From: Isoetes taiwanensis
Lineage: Eukaryota > Streptophyta > Lycopodiopsida > Isoetales > Isoetaceae
Assembly: GCA_021234155.1 (NCBI GenBank)
Contig: JAJEKV010000058.1
Coordinates: forward strand, 8,182,992-8,246,991
Reading direction: 5' to 3'
DNA length: 64,000 nucleotides
In this document: positions 21,072 to 31,054 of the stretch, piece by piece
How the letters are laid out: each line of letters begins with the position of its first letter
Position numbering within the stretch: the stretch's first letter is position 1
Position numbers and translations under genes: made by a program
The notes under the pieces: generated by a model
The model's input: only the letters and a program-made list of their open reading frames with translations
Databases searched by the model: none
Told to the model about the DNA's origin: nothing

Positions 21072-22431
21072 ACGTCATGATACTGCCGACACAGTGAGAC
21101 GTGCTTTGGAATTGGGAGTGAACGTGAAAATTATAACTGGAGACCAGCTTGCTATTGCTAAGGAAACAGGTCGTCATCTTGGAATGGGTACCAATATGTA
21201 TCCAAAGACGACACTTTTTTCAAATCAACATGATGCCAATCTTGTAGGAATGGATGAGGGTGAACCGCTTGAGCAAAGCGCGGATGGGTTTGCGTCTTTT
21301 TTCCCCGAGCACAAGTACAATATTGTAAAACGTTTGCAAGAACGTAAAACATATCCGTGGCATGACAGAGATGGAGTAAACGATGCACCAAAGATTAAAG
21401 AAAGCGGAACATTGGAATTGCCGTTGCGGATGCAAATGAATCTGCGACCAAATGCGGTGACATTGTGTTGACACAACCAAGATTGAGTGTTATAATTCAT
21501 GTTATCCTTACAAGTCGATGTATATTCCAAATAATGAAGAACTATACAATTTATCTTTGGTCTATAACGGTTTGTATTGTACTAGGATTCTTTTTCTTTG
21601 GCACTAATATGGAAATTGAGTTTTCTCCTTTTATGGTTCTCATCATTGCCATGCTTAATGATGGCACCATCATGACTATTTCAAAAGACGAGGGTAAAAG
21701 CCTTTTAAAATGCCTGGACGGTTGAAAACTACGTGCTATTTGTAATATCTTGCCTTAATGACCATAATATTTTCTTGGGTCAGTCATGATACACATTTTT
21801 TTGAACATCATTTCAAAGTGCACCGAATTGCTCATGATAAGAGGCAAGAGACAAATTCATATACCCGCAAGTGAGCATTGTGAGCCGTGCACTTATATTT
21901 GTTACAAGGTCACAAGGATGGTCTTTTATTGGGAGACCGGGAACTATGCTTGTAGTCGCTTTTGCGATAGCACGCTTACTCTTATTGCGGTTTATGCCCA
22001 CCGGCCGTTTTGCGAAAAATACGCTGGTTGTGGTTGGGGTCAAGCATGCATTGTATGGTTGTATAACATAGTGTGGTATTTACCATTGGATATCATAAAG
22101 TTCACTATAAGATACATATTGAGTGGATCAGCTTGGGATCTTGTGATAGAAAGGAAGATTGCTTTTACTACGCAAGAAAACTATGGGCGTGAAGCACGCC
22201 GGGCCCAGTGGGGCGCCCATTGCCGGGATGCCAAATCTTTGAAGCACCAACCGTTCCCGGCACACCATTTCACTTCTCTGCGTGGCTGATCGTGATCTCG
22301 CCGAAAAAGCAAAATGGCGGGCAGAGATGGCAAGGTTAAAAGACATTCACGTACTTAAAGCACATGTTGATGTGGTCGCAAAGTTGAAAGGTTTGGATGA
22401 CATAGCTATTCAACAATCTTACACCATATGA
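21072..22431 (+). pseudogene. Plasma-membrane H+-ATPase (AHA type) C-terminal half fragment
   Basis: It begins at [20 protein letters not shown] and [19 protein letters not shown] (P-domain). [16 protein letters not shown] and DGVNDAP follow, then the membrane segments ([59 protein letters not shown]). The regulatory tail is [39 protein letters not shown]. The penultimate Thr, the 14-3-3 docking site in this family, is kept. The DKTGT phosphorylation site and transport membrane half are missing. At least four frameshifts occur. No introns are visible across a region that is normally intron-rich in plant AHA genes. Confidence 0.88.
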
Positions 22432-24050
22432 CGAAATTGTGGATAAACCACAAAACGAAGCATTTGTTTCACCACTTTGTCCATTATTTGATTTTGAATT
22501 GATAAGCATTGTGCTGGGTTTATGACTGTCAATCAAAGGACACTCTCCATGTAAGAGGTCGTTGTACAACTAGTCATTAGCCTACAAACCCTTGCCATGA
22601 GTGATTTGATGTAAAAGAAACTTTATCTATATAGCTTAAGTTTTGAAAATTTATTTGATGCCCTTGGTCAAAGTCCATGTCCAGGACAAGTGTACTTGCG
22701 TCAAATACTCTTTAGTATTTCATAATCCACGAAATGCCCTCAGACTACCATATTTTAGCACAACAAAGAGTGTTGTACAAGAAGACCTTTTGTTGTCTAA
22801 GAACCAAAAAAATTCACATCGGAATCATTATCACTAGATGCAAGGGCACTAGGGCCCTAGGTGAAATAAGAAACTTATGGGGGGATTTGTAAAAGCGAAT
22901 AATTAGAAGATGCTTTATGTTTTGCACTATTTCACCAAGGACATTAAATTTGTAAAATCCCGAAGGGATCATTTCTACAACATTAAACTACTCAGTTGCA
23001 TACACAACTCAATCGAGGGGCACTTGTGGACGGGCTTGTACATGAATGTAGGGGACCCACAAACTGATTGTAAGAACATGGTAGGGGTCTACTTTAATTT
23101 AAATATAGATTATGAAAACATGACTTCATGGTTTGAGTTTGATTCAGGCCACTTCACCCTCAAGAAACTGGAGGGCAACCCTCCGTGCGCAGCACCTTGT
23201 TCATTTTGGACCTTGGAATTCAAAATCATGACCCCCTTCCTTTGCCAAAATACAAAGACGCTACTCCAATGCGTAACCAACTTCAATGGCTTTTACATAA
23301 ACTTGTGGGCCATTCGATAACAAAATTGCCACCCAATGGTTCAATGAGATCTTGCCAACGTACACGACACAAGCAAATGGAGTGCTAATCCTTTGTATTA
23401 AAGTACCAACATGGTCCTCTTCCCACTAGATTATGCTCCTTATGAGCTTCGCACTTTGTATTTATAGTGTTGTATCAAATTTTCAACTTCATCTTTTTGT
23501 TGGCCTTCATGTCTAGATTATTATTTATCATTGGTGTATCATATATTAGCATGAGCAGATGACATGGTACATCCAAAATATAAGTATCGTGGTTATATTT
23601 CACTTTTTTATCCCATTACAAAAATATTGAAGGTGCAAAATCATAGCTCTTCAATTTACCAAGACACTCAAATATGGATATTGCCTGTTTGGATTCAAGA
23701 TAACATTGTTCACTCATGGTATTTTTATAGGCACCATGAATTTTTATAGGCACTTTGTAGGAAGATATTATTATCCTATGTGATCCTTATAGAATTATAG
23801 AAGCATGTATCAATTAAATAGAGGCATTGATGTTGTAACCATTTTAAACCACACATACTTTATTAGTGTTAAGCCGAAAGGAATAAATAAGGTAAATGCT
23901 TTGGAGAAAGAAAGGAGGACGTTGACGGTAGTAGGTAAATGCTTTGGAGAAAGGAAGACGTTGAGAATGACAAGAGAGTTTTATTTGAAAATAGTGTGCC
24001 CCTTCTTTTTACTTGAATGCATGTTTTTTTTGGCAGAAGAGCATGTTTGC
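22432..24050. other. Element interior with one unrecognised ORF
   Basis: A 136-codon plus-strand frame at 22910-23320 (MLYVLHYFTKDIKFVKSRRD, then NIDYENMTSWFEFDSGHFTL) has protein-like composition but matches nothing I know. The rest is AT-rich. At 23895-23970 the phrase GTAAATGCTTTGGAGAAAG occurs twice. Confidence 0.4.
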
Positions 24051-24500
24051 CACAATCTTTCCAGACCCAGTGCGCCGGCGCGCATGCTCTAAACAGGTAC
24101 TAAATATTTTTCAAGTTTGTAACTTTCTCTGATTTCTCTGATCTTTCCGGCGCTCATGCTCTGTCTCAACGCTCATGCTCATGATTTCTCAACGGATTTT
24201 TTTCTATGCTCATGCTCTGTCTCAACGCTCATGCTCATGATTTCCGGCACTCATGCTCATGATTTCTCAACGGATTTTTTTCTATGTCTCAACGGATTTT
24301 TTCTATGTTTGTAACTATGTCTCAACGGATTTTTTTCTGGACAGACTTTGAACTAGGTCTTTCCAGACCTAGTGCGCCGCCGCACATGCTCTGCAGCTGT
24401 GAAATATTTTTCAATCTTTGTCCTTTGTCTCAGCGGAATTTGTTCTTGACAAAAGAAGAGCGCAAGCTACAATATTTCTAGATGTAGTGCACCGGTGCAC
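24050..24500. repeat. Mixed short tandem repeats with GTGCGCCGGCGC-type palindromes
   Basis: Three degenerate units of TTTC(C)AGACC(T)AGTGCGCCGGCG and GCACATGCTCTG occur at about 24058, 24358 and 24475. Between them lie repeats of GCTCATGCTCATGATTTCTC and AACGGATTTTTTTCTATG. The core is a near-palindrome around GCGCCGGCGC. Confidence 0.65.
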
Positions 24501-25369
24501 ATACTCTGATAACAGTAAATGTTCATACTGATTTTATCTAGTTCTTGGCTGAATGTTATCGGGTTGCTAAATCGTGTTTTTTGAAGTAATAACATTCCTT
24601 GCATCCCAGACATTTGATTGTTTTGTTTCATGTTTTATTTTGCATCATGAGAAGCTCCTTCTGCAGCAACTGAATGTCCTGGTCCTCACACTATTGAAAA
24701 AGACATAAAGTTGCTCGTACATCTAATGTTCTAAAGAGCAGTGATGAAGTGGAAGAATTGCTACAGGTCGCTAAGGCGGCACAAAAGAACGTAATGCCTC
24801 ATGTATCTTTGACATTAAGCCAAGTAATGTATCTGAGTTCATCTTCCAAGTAATGTATCTGAGTTCATCTTGCAATGGTGGCCTTGTTTTGTTATATTGT
24901 GGCCCTCACCATATGCTTTGTCGTTTTTCTTTTATGCTTTTCTTTTATTTGCACATTTCAGGTTCTAATGTTGAATAGCTCTTGTTTCCGGTGTCAAAAC
25001 TTCATTTGAAATGCAACAAATTAATTTCTAGCCTTTGTTGCAAACAACATGATCTTAGTTTTTGTTTTTCTATTCTAGGATCTGCTTGAACTTCCAAAGC
25101 AACATAACTATATAAAACTTATCGCCCACTCAGAAAATAATCAATTTTTAAAGAACTGTTGGCAACTTCTTGCAAATATAAAGTCTAAATGTTGCGAACT
25201 TCTTGTTGAATGTCCAAATATTTGTTGAAAAAGGCATTGATTTTGAACTTCAATACTTTGTACAACAAATGCTCTGATAGACATTGGAGAGTCAACTCCA
25301 AACAAGTGAACCAACGAAAATCTAGAACATTTTGTCTATAAATCATTTGTATATAAGCAAGCCCTCTAA
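24501..25369. other. Element interior with a possible coding fragment
   Basis: At 24653-24810 the frames read EAPSAATECPGPHTIEKDIK and then VLKSSDEVEELLQVAKAAQK, which looks like part of a real exon with one frameshift. The family is unrecognised. The remainder is AT-rich without a gene. Confidence 0.35.
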
Positions 25370-25762
25370 ACCCTTCTCAAAAAAACCCTCCAAAAATTTG
25401 CACTCTATGGTTATGATGTATTTCAATACAAGCCATATGTGTTAACCCTAAAAAATATGGTTTTTTGCTCTTTTCTTATATATTTACATCCCAAAAGATA
25501 TAACAATGGGTTGTCATTAGAAAGATCTTGAGGAGACGAATCCATTGCCACAAATAGTGTTCGAATCGGAGTTTTTGATCAAAAGTTATAGTAGAAAAAT
25601 GACACTGCAAAAGTTAGTTAGAACTGCATTAATTACTGCTGCCACATAATACTGGAATAAAATACACTGGAGCTCTTCTCTTATTGGACAGTTTAAAAAG
25701 CTGATGTGGCTTTTTAAGCATCCCTTAATGGGACAAAATGAGATCTCAAATTACCTCTAATG
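25370..25762 (-). repeat. Right terminal inverted repeat of the capture element
   Basis: It is the inverted partner of 17801-18075. From its outer edge the reverse complement reads CATTAGAGGTAATTTGAGAT, TTTTGTCCC, TAATTAATGCAG, CTATAACTTTTGATC and GGAGGGTTTTTTTTGAGA. It is about 120 bp longer than the left arm because of indels. Confidence 0.6.
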
Positions 25763-25764
25763 TG

Positions 25765-25905
25765 GACAAGCGCCTGAAAAATGAAGACGAGCGCCACTAG
25801 AATGAAGCCAAGCGCCTGAAGAATGAAGCCGAGTGCCTAAGAACGAAGCCGCGCGCCTGAAGAATGAAGACAAGGGCTAAGCGGCTGCAAAAGAAAGACA
25901 AGCGG
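25765..25905 (+). repeat. 21-bp coiled-coil-coding repeat, right part
   Basis: Five to six units of AAGCGCCTGAAGAATGAAGCC encode the heptad KRLKNEA, with one internal TAG and a frameshift. The unit and orientation are the same as at 17730-17800, beyond the other end of the ~8 kb element. Confidence 0.7.
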
Positions 25906-26120
25906 CCAAGCTGACAACTGCTGCTATCGACAAAGGAACCAACGTTTAAGACGGAATAGATGTCGGAGAAGCGCCCTGCTTTGTCGACCAAGTGATCTCA
26001 GGCGCAAATACCTACGAATATTGAAACGAGGACAAGGTGCATAAAATCGCAACCGTCGGAGTCGAGTATAGCGCCTTCTAATGACCATGTCTGCCTCCTG
26101 ACAGCAGACAGCGAAAGGGG
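25906..26120. other. Spacer upstream of the GC-rich repeats
   Basis: There is no recognised gene. The sequence leads into the repeats in front of gene 1. Confidence 0.4.
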
Positions 26121-26127
26121 CCCATTA

Positions 26128-26412
26128 TGAAGTGCACGGGCGGGCAAATTCAAAGTTCAAAATATGGGCGGGCAAATTCAAATTTCAAATTTGAGCGGGC
26201 CGGCGGCGGGACACGGGCGTGCGGGCGGAATGACTCAAACTACTTAAAATTTATACTGGCGAACGGGGGGGAGAAACGGATGGGCGGGAAAATTCAAAAT
26301 TTTTAAAATTTATAGAGACGGACTGGCGGGCAAGAAAAATCGAAATTTTCAAAATTTCGAGAGACGGACGGGCGCGCAAATTTGAAGAGACGGGCGGGCG
26401 GGTAAAATTGGT
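26128..26412. repeat. GGGCGGGCAAATTCAAAATTT repeat upstream of gene 1
   Basis: About six degenerate units alternate a GC-rich GACGGGCGGGC block with AAATTCAAAATTT. They lie 240-520 bp upstream of the gene 1 ATG and are followed by a pyrimidine-rich stretch. The arrangement parallels the repeats before gene 2 (59680-59840) and before the orphan exon at 33807. Confidence 0.75.
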
Positions 26413-26651
26413 TTTCTTTTCTTTCCCCCGACTTTTCTTTTCTTTTCTTTCCGTCCAATTTTCATTTTCAATTTCATTGTTCTTTTCTCCCGCCTTCCGC
26501 CTTCCGCTAGCGCCAGCGCCAGCGCCTAGCGCCTTGCACACTCTCTCTCCTATTCAACCATCTTCTCTCTCTAGCGCCTGTTGATCCGGGAGCGCTCGGA
26601 AAAAAAGTGGAGTAGGATTTATACGGTCCTGTACTTTTATACTTTTATACA

Positions 26652-29600
26652 ATGACGCAATCTTCGATCAAAATCCAAGAGCCAGGCTCAGGTTAGTATC
26701 TGTTGTTTCTATTCTTATCGATTTGTAGTGTCTTAGGTAACTAAAATGGCGCGGACGCGCCATTTCATTAGGAGAGGGTGGGCTTTTAGCAGCCTTTCCT
26801 CCTATAGTTTTGAAATGGCGCAGGTGCGCCATTTCCATAATGTCTGTTCATATTCTTATAGAAGCGGACCCATAGAAGAGCAAATGGCGCAGGTGCGCCA
26901 TTTAGTCTAAATGGCGAATCTGTGCCATTTGCTTTTCGAAGGGACCCATAATAGAGCAAATGGCGCACCTGCGCCATTTGCTCTATTATATAAAAGCTAA
27001 ATGGCGCAGGTGCGCCATTTAGTCTAAATGCTGTTTGCTGTTTTAACTTTCTAGCACATGCCATTTCTCTCACCATGCTTACCTCGCAGCGGCTAGTGCG
27101 CCGAAGAAATGGAACGTGGTGACATCGAGGAGCATAGTCCTCACTGGAAGGTCTTGGTGTATGGAGATCGTTAGAGCCATACCCTTGACTGAAGGCGTAG
27201 ACCCAACCGAGGGAGACAAGAGGCGAGAACTTTGCCTCCTTGTCAAATCAGGTACAGGTGAAGAAGGAGCCTCAGCCGTGGCCCAGATGGGCATCATTGT
27301 CAACATGAGGGAAGTCAAGAAACAAGGAAGACTTGACTTTCTTGGTTGCACAGTGGAAGATCCGGTCACTGGCAGCATTGATCTCTATTGCATGGATTGG
27401 CAGTGCTACGAGCCTGCAATGATGGAGTCCAGCATGAAGGACCAAGCACTGTCGGCCAAGAAAAAAGGTTGGCCGCTGCCATCTTATGAGTCCAGACAGC
27501 AAGCAGATATCAAAGGCACGGTAGAGATCCTGAAAGGATTCGGTATTCTGCGAGCGGCAATGGACATGTCCAAAAACTCCGTGTCCTACATTGTAAGAGC
27601 GAAGATCTCAGGCAACATGCCAGCAGTAATGGATAGCAGATGGCTGCTGGGAGAGATGCAGAGAAAAGGTGGAAAAGGTAAACCAGCCACCAGAGTTGCC
27701 AAAGTAGCAAAAACAGGCGGAGGTGATGAATTACAAAGGGATACAGAACAAGAAGGAGGACGAGACGATGAGAAGAGAGATGAGGATGATGTGCATCAGG
27801 ATGAGAAGAGGAATGATGTTGATGCTCATAAACATGATTCTCCTGTGAAGTCCACTAAGAAGCCTGCTGATGAGAGGTCTGCTGATAGTGACTGCACTAT
27901 TAGTGACAATAAGGAGGCTACAAAGCACATAAGAAATGTAGCATCCACAGCAGATAGCACTCCAGCAAAGAGAAAGCAAGAAATCAAAGCACAAATAAGG
28001 GCCAGGAAATTACAAAAGATTGCAGATCTTCAAGTGCCCGAGGAACTAAAGATGGACCGTGACGAAGAAGAAGAAATGGCAGAGGAAACACTAAAGAAAA
28101 TACAAAAGCACGGCCACATGTTCCCCCTTGGAGTCACATACACCAGAAGAATATCTATCTGGGATCTAGAAGAGGCCCCACCTAATATGACCGCCAGGGT
28201 TATTAACCCCGAGCATGTTAGGAGGCTCTGCAAATCATTTGCTGAGGATCCACACCCGGTATTCACTCCAGCAGATGTAGTGCCCTTTGATCCGGATACA
28301 AAGGAGTTGCTGAGCTGGTCACAGGAATCTGACCTGATTCGGAAAAGATTTTATATTATCAATGGTAATCATTCGGTCGCTGCTGCTCAGCTCGTGTGCA
28401 GTAAGTTCGGGACAGAGGATGCTAGAGCTGAGCTCAGCAAGATCTATGTCTATAGAATATGCAGAGTTCTTTCTGGAGAGATCAGTGACCTGGACCTTCT
28501 TCAGCTCAATGTGGATGTGAATGATATAGTAGCAAAGAATGTCTTCAAGGAACCATATGTGGATCAGATCCACCATCTTCGCAAGCAGTACCAGGAATGC
28601 GGAAGACCAGCCCCTGCTAGTAAAGGACAGTCAAGAAGCGACGAGTACAAGGTACGTTTACGTCTCCTTACCCATACATTTATCGAAATGGCGCAGCTGC
28701 GCTATTTGAGTTGAAATGGCGCAGCTGCGCCATTTGAGTTGAAATTGCGCAGCTGCGCCATTTGATGTAAATAGCGCAGCTGTGCCATTAGATGTAAATG
28801 GCGCAGTGCGCCATTAGATGTAAATAGCAACATTTGAAATTCTAAAATCGCCAGTTCTCTTGCAGCACTACCATGAAATGGCAGACAAGATTCTGAGGGG
28901 CAAACACACGAAGGATGTCAATCGGTTTGTCTTCATGCCAGATGATGTCTATGCACTCTTCCGCCAGATGTGGAACAAATGGAGGAAGGGAGAACTTAAG
29001 GACAATAGGGGTCAAGCTATAGTAATCAATTTTGCTAAAGACAAAGACTACTTCAGTGACAACTACCTTAGATGCATGAGGGGCTTGGACTATGATGATT
29101 GTAGAAAGGTCCTCGAAGAAGCTTTAAGCGGGGATATATACGTCAAAGTCACCTCAGATTACAAAGGCGATAATTTCTTCAAGACGAGGGCACAGAACTT
29201 AAGAGTACTTGCTTACATGAAGAAGGAGATACTGCACTTCATTGCAGATCAAATTGGCACTAAGTACAAGAAATTCGAGGACCTACGGAAAGCCACAGAC
29301 CACTTCTCAGATAAAGCACTTCTGGCTTGGGGGGTATGCCACCATAAGTGGGTACAGGAAGGAATACTCAAAGAGGGAGTTCATGGTAACATGCCATTCT
29401 CCTTGGCCAGGTCCATTCGAAAAATCCTTCAAGGACCTGCCAAGATGGTTTGTGGAGCATGTCACTGCCGGGAGGATTCCAAACGAACATGCGATTCTAC
29501 CGCCAAAGATGATATGTTTAGATGCAAGGCGACTTACTCCGGTTTGGAATAGTGAGATCAGAACGTTTCTTCGATAACGCCTCACGAGATGACGATGTAG

Positions 29601-30231
29601 AGACATCTTGGATTCTATGTTTACGCCAGTAGGAGCATAACTTACTATTTGCCAGTGCGTTTGAAAGACTAGAATCCGGTCAAGAGTGTTTGTAGGAATC
29701 TATGAAGAGGAGACTGGAGCTACGGTGGTTCAGAATCAAAGAGCCACAAGCTCTTCTATTTGCCTTTCACGAGGATTTCGGCACGCAGGCGGGAGAGCCC
29801 GACGAAGACACGAACCTCGGAGCTATCACGGCGACCATCCTAGAAAGCTCCATAAAATTCCTCCTATTCCTAAGGAAGCCATCGGAAGTGAGGGTGATGT
29901 TATGGCTAAAAACTCATGCAAGGCAGGGTTTAAGTGGAGTTGGCGGGGTATGGAGGGAGAATATCCGGGTGCATAAACAGATTGGTCCCGCAGAATCTGC
30001 GTTCTACCTTGTTGATAAGCTCGCCCTCAAGGTAACATCGTCTTGGATTTCTTCTCCGGTGGAGCCTTCTCTAGGGCATCCCTTCATGTAGGAAGAATCG
30101 GTGTGACATACGAGCATGAGTTAGGAAAGATGAAATGCGTAGCGGGCATTCTGGATAGGGTCGAGAACGTCATGTACCCATGGCTTGGCTTGACCCAAAG
30201 GCCATTGACCAACGCCAACGGGAAGTCTTGA
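26652..30231 (+). CDS. Gene 1: ParB-like / N6-N4 methyltransferase-like fusion protein
   Basis: Exon 1 (26652-26691, MTQSSIKIQEPGS) ends at GTTAGT and joins in frame to exon 2 (27090-28651) after CTCGCAG. Exon 2 ends at AAG/GTACGT and joins in frame to exon 3 (from 28866 after TTGCAG). The N-terminal ~200 residues are unknown, followed by a charged linker and a coiled coil. A ParB/sulfiredoxin-like domain lies at about residues 370-460: RISIWDLEEAPPNM, HVRRLCKSF, FTPADVVPFDP, FYIINGNHSVAAAQL. Exon 3 continues about 170 residues to a frameshift near 29400. Past one more shift at 30030, KLALK plus IVLDFFSGGAFSRASLHVGR matches motif I of beta-class N6/N4 DNA methyltransferases. A DPPY motif is not visible. 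Two frameshifts may be assembly error or decay. Confidence 0.55.
26736..27030. repeat. Palindrome cluster in gene 1 intron 1
   Basis: Six units of AAATGGCGCA-(GG or CC)-TGCGCCATTT and variants occur within the 398-bp intron. One unit near 26960 extends into a perfect 20+20 bp dyad (ATAATAGAGCAAATGGCGCA and its complement) around a CC centre. They belong to the same family as 17190-17490. Confidence 0.88.
28683..28830. repeat. Palindrome cluster in gene 1 intron 2
   Basis: Five head-to-tail units of AAATGGCGCAGCTGCGCC plus ATTT, separated by GAGTTG or GATGT, fill most of the 214-bp intron. Single-base changes (AAATAGCGC, CTGTGCC) accumulate toward the 3' end. Confidence 0.88.
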
Positions 30232-30239
30232 CTTTGCAC

Positions 30240-31050
30240 GATGGTGAATCTCAGAAGGGGGCAGACGAAGAAGCTACTCATCTGAGAAAGGTGAGACGTC
30301 GGGCAAAGCCGGAGCGAAAGGGATCAAATTGACCGCGATAAAATTAACACGGATGATTATGACAAAGTCTCGATGAACACTTCCCGGCAATGACTATTAA
30401 AAAAATTCTGTGTTTTGAAAAATTGTATCTTATATAATATTTCTATTAATATATATCTACATGGTCTTCTGAAAATATGTGTTATCTATAGCAAAATGGC
30501 ACGAGAGCACTATTTGCTTAGTCTTCACGTTCACGCAAATAGCGCGCCTGCACTATTTGCTCGCTCTACACCTTGAAGTAAATAGCGCGCCTGCACTATT
30601 TGCTTGCTTTCACGTTCAAGCAAATAGCGGCGCACCATTTGCTTCCTTTCACGTTAAAAATAAATAAGCGTTTGCGCTATTTGCTTTGTGGTTATTTCTA
30701 AACTAAAGGAGCGGCCGCGCCATTTTGTTTGCTTGCTGGGCCCTTTTTGGCAATTTAATATCTGCTTTTGTGGTTCTCGGGCCGCTTTTCCTCATACTTT
30801 CCAAGTAAATGGCGCCATACTTCTCTTCCTGACAACTAAAACCGCGCTGTTTTATATTAAATGTAGCGGTTTTTGCATGATAACTGGTTTCTTTTTAAGC
30901 AAATAGTGCCATATCTAGCCATAAATGTGTGATAAAACAGGGAAGAAACTGATTTCATGAGAAATTGGAATCACGAAATTTCCAACTTTAATGAAACTCT
31001 GCTTTCTTGGGGTTTCTCTTCAAAACCTCGAAAAAACTCTGCATGCAAGC
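30240..31050. other. Region 3' of gene 1 with degenerate palindromes
   Basis: No further coding frame is recognised. From 30494 to 30905, units such as AAATAGCGCGCCTGCACTAT and CAAATAGCGGCGCACCATTT are degenerate relatives of the intron palindrome. They suggest another intron or a decayed 3' part of gene 1. A partial unit of the next tandem array begins at about 30960. Confidence 0.55.
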
Positions 31051-31054
31051 TCTA

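Larger units (their letters stand above)
17801..25762. mobile_element. ~8 kb element with inverted termini carrying three captured host-gene fragments
   Basis: The left end CATTAGAGGTAATTTGAGAT and the right end ATCTCAAATTACCTCTAATG are inverted copies. Homology continues inward on both sides: TTTTGTCCC, CAATA-AGA, TAATTAATGCAG, CTATAACTTTTGATC, AAGATCTTTC, then GGAGGGTTTTTTTGA. The arms are therefore about 270-390 bp and diverged. Inside are fragments of an ECD-like gene, a SOG1-like NAC domain and a plasma-membrane H+-ATPase, all on the plus strand. No transposase is recognised. The picture is that of a non-autonomous Pack-type (for example Pack-MULE) element. No target-site duplication is obvious. 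Confidence 0.6.

Noticed and set aside
17190-30900. CRISPR array
   Set aside because: The regularly spaced palindromes look superficially similar, but spacers are short, partly repeated and irregular, the genome is plant nuclear, and no cas-like gene is present.
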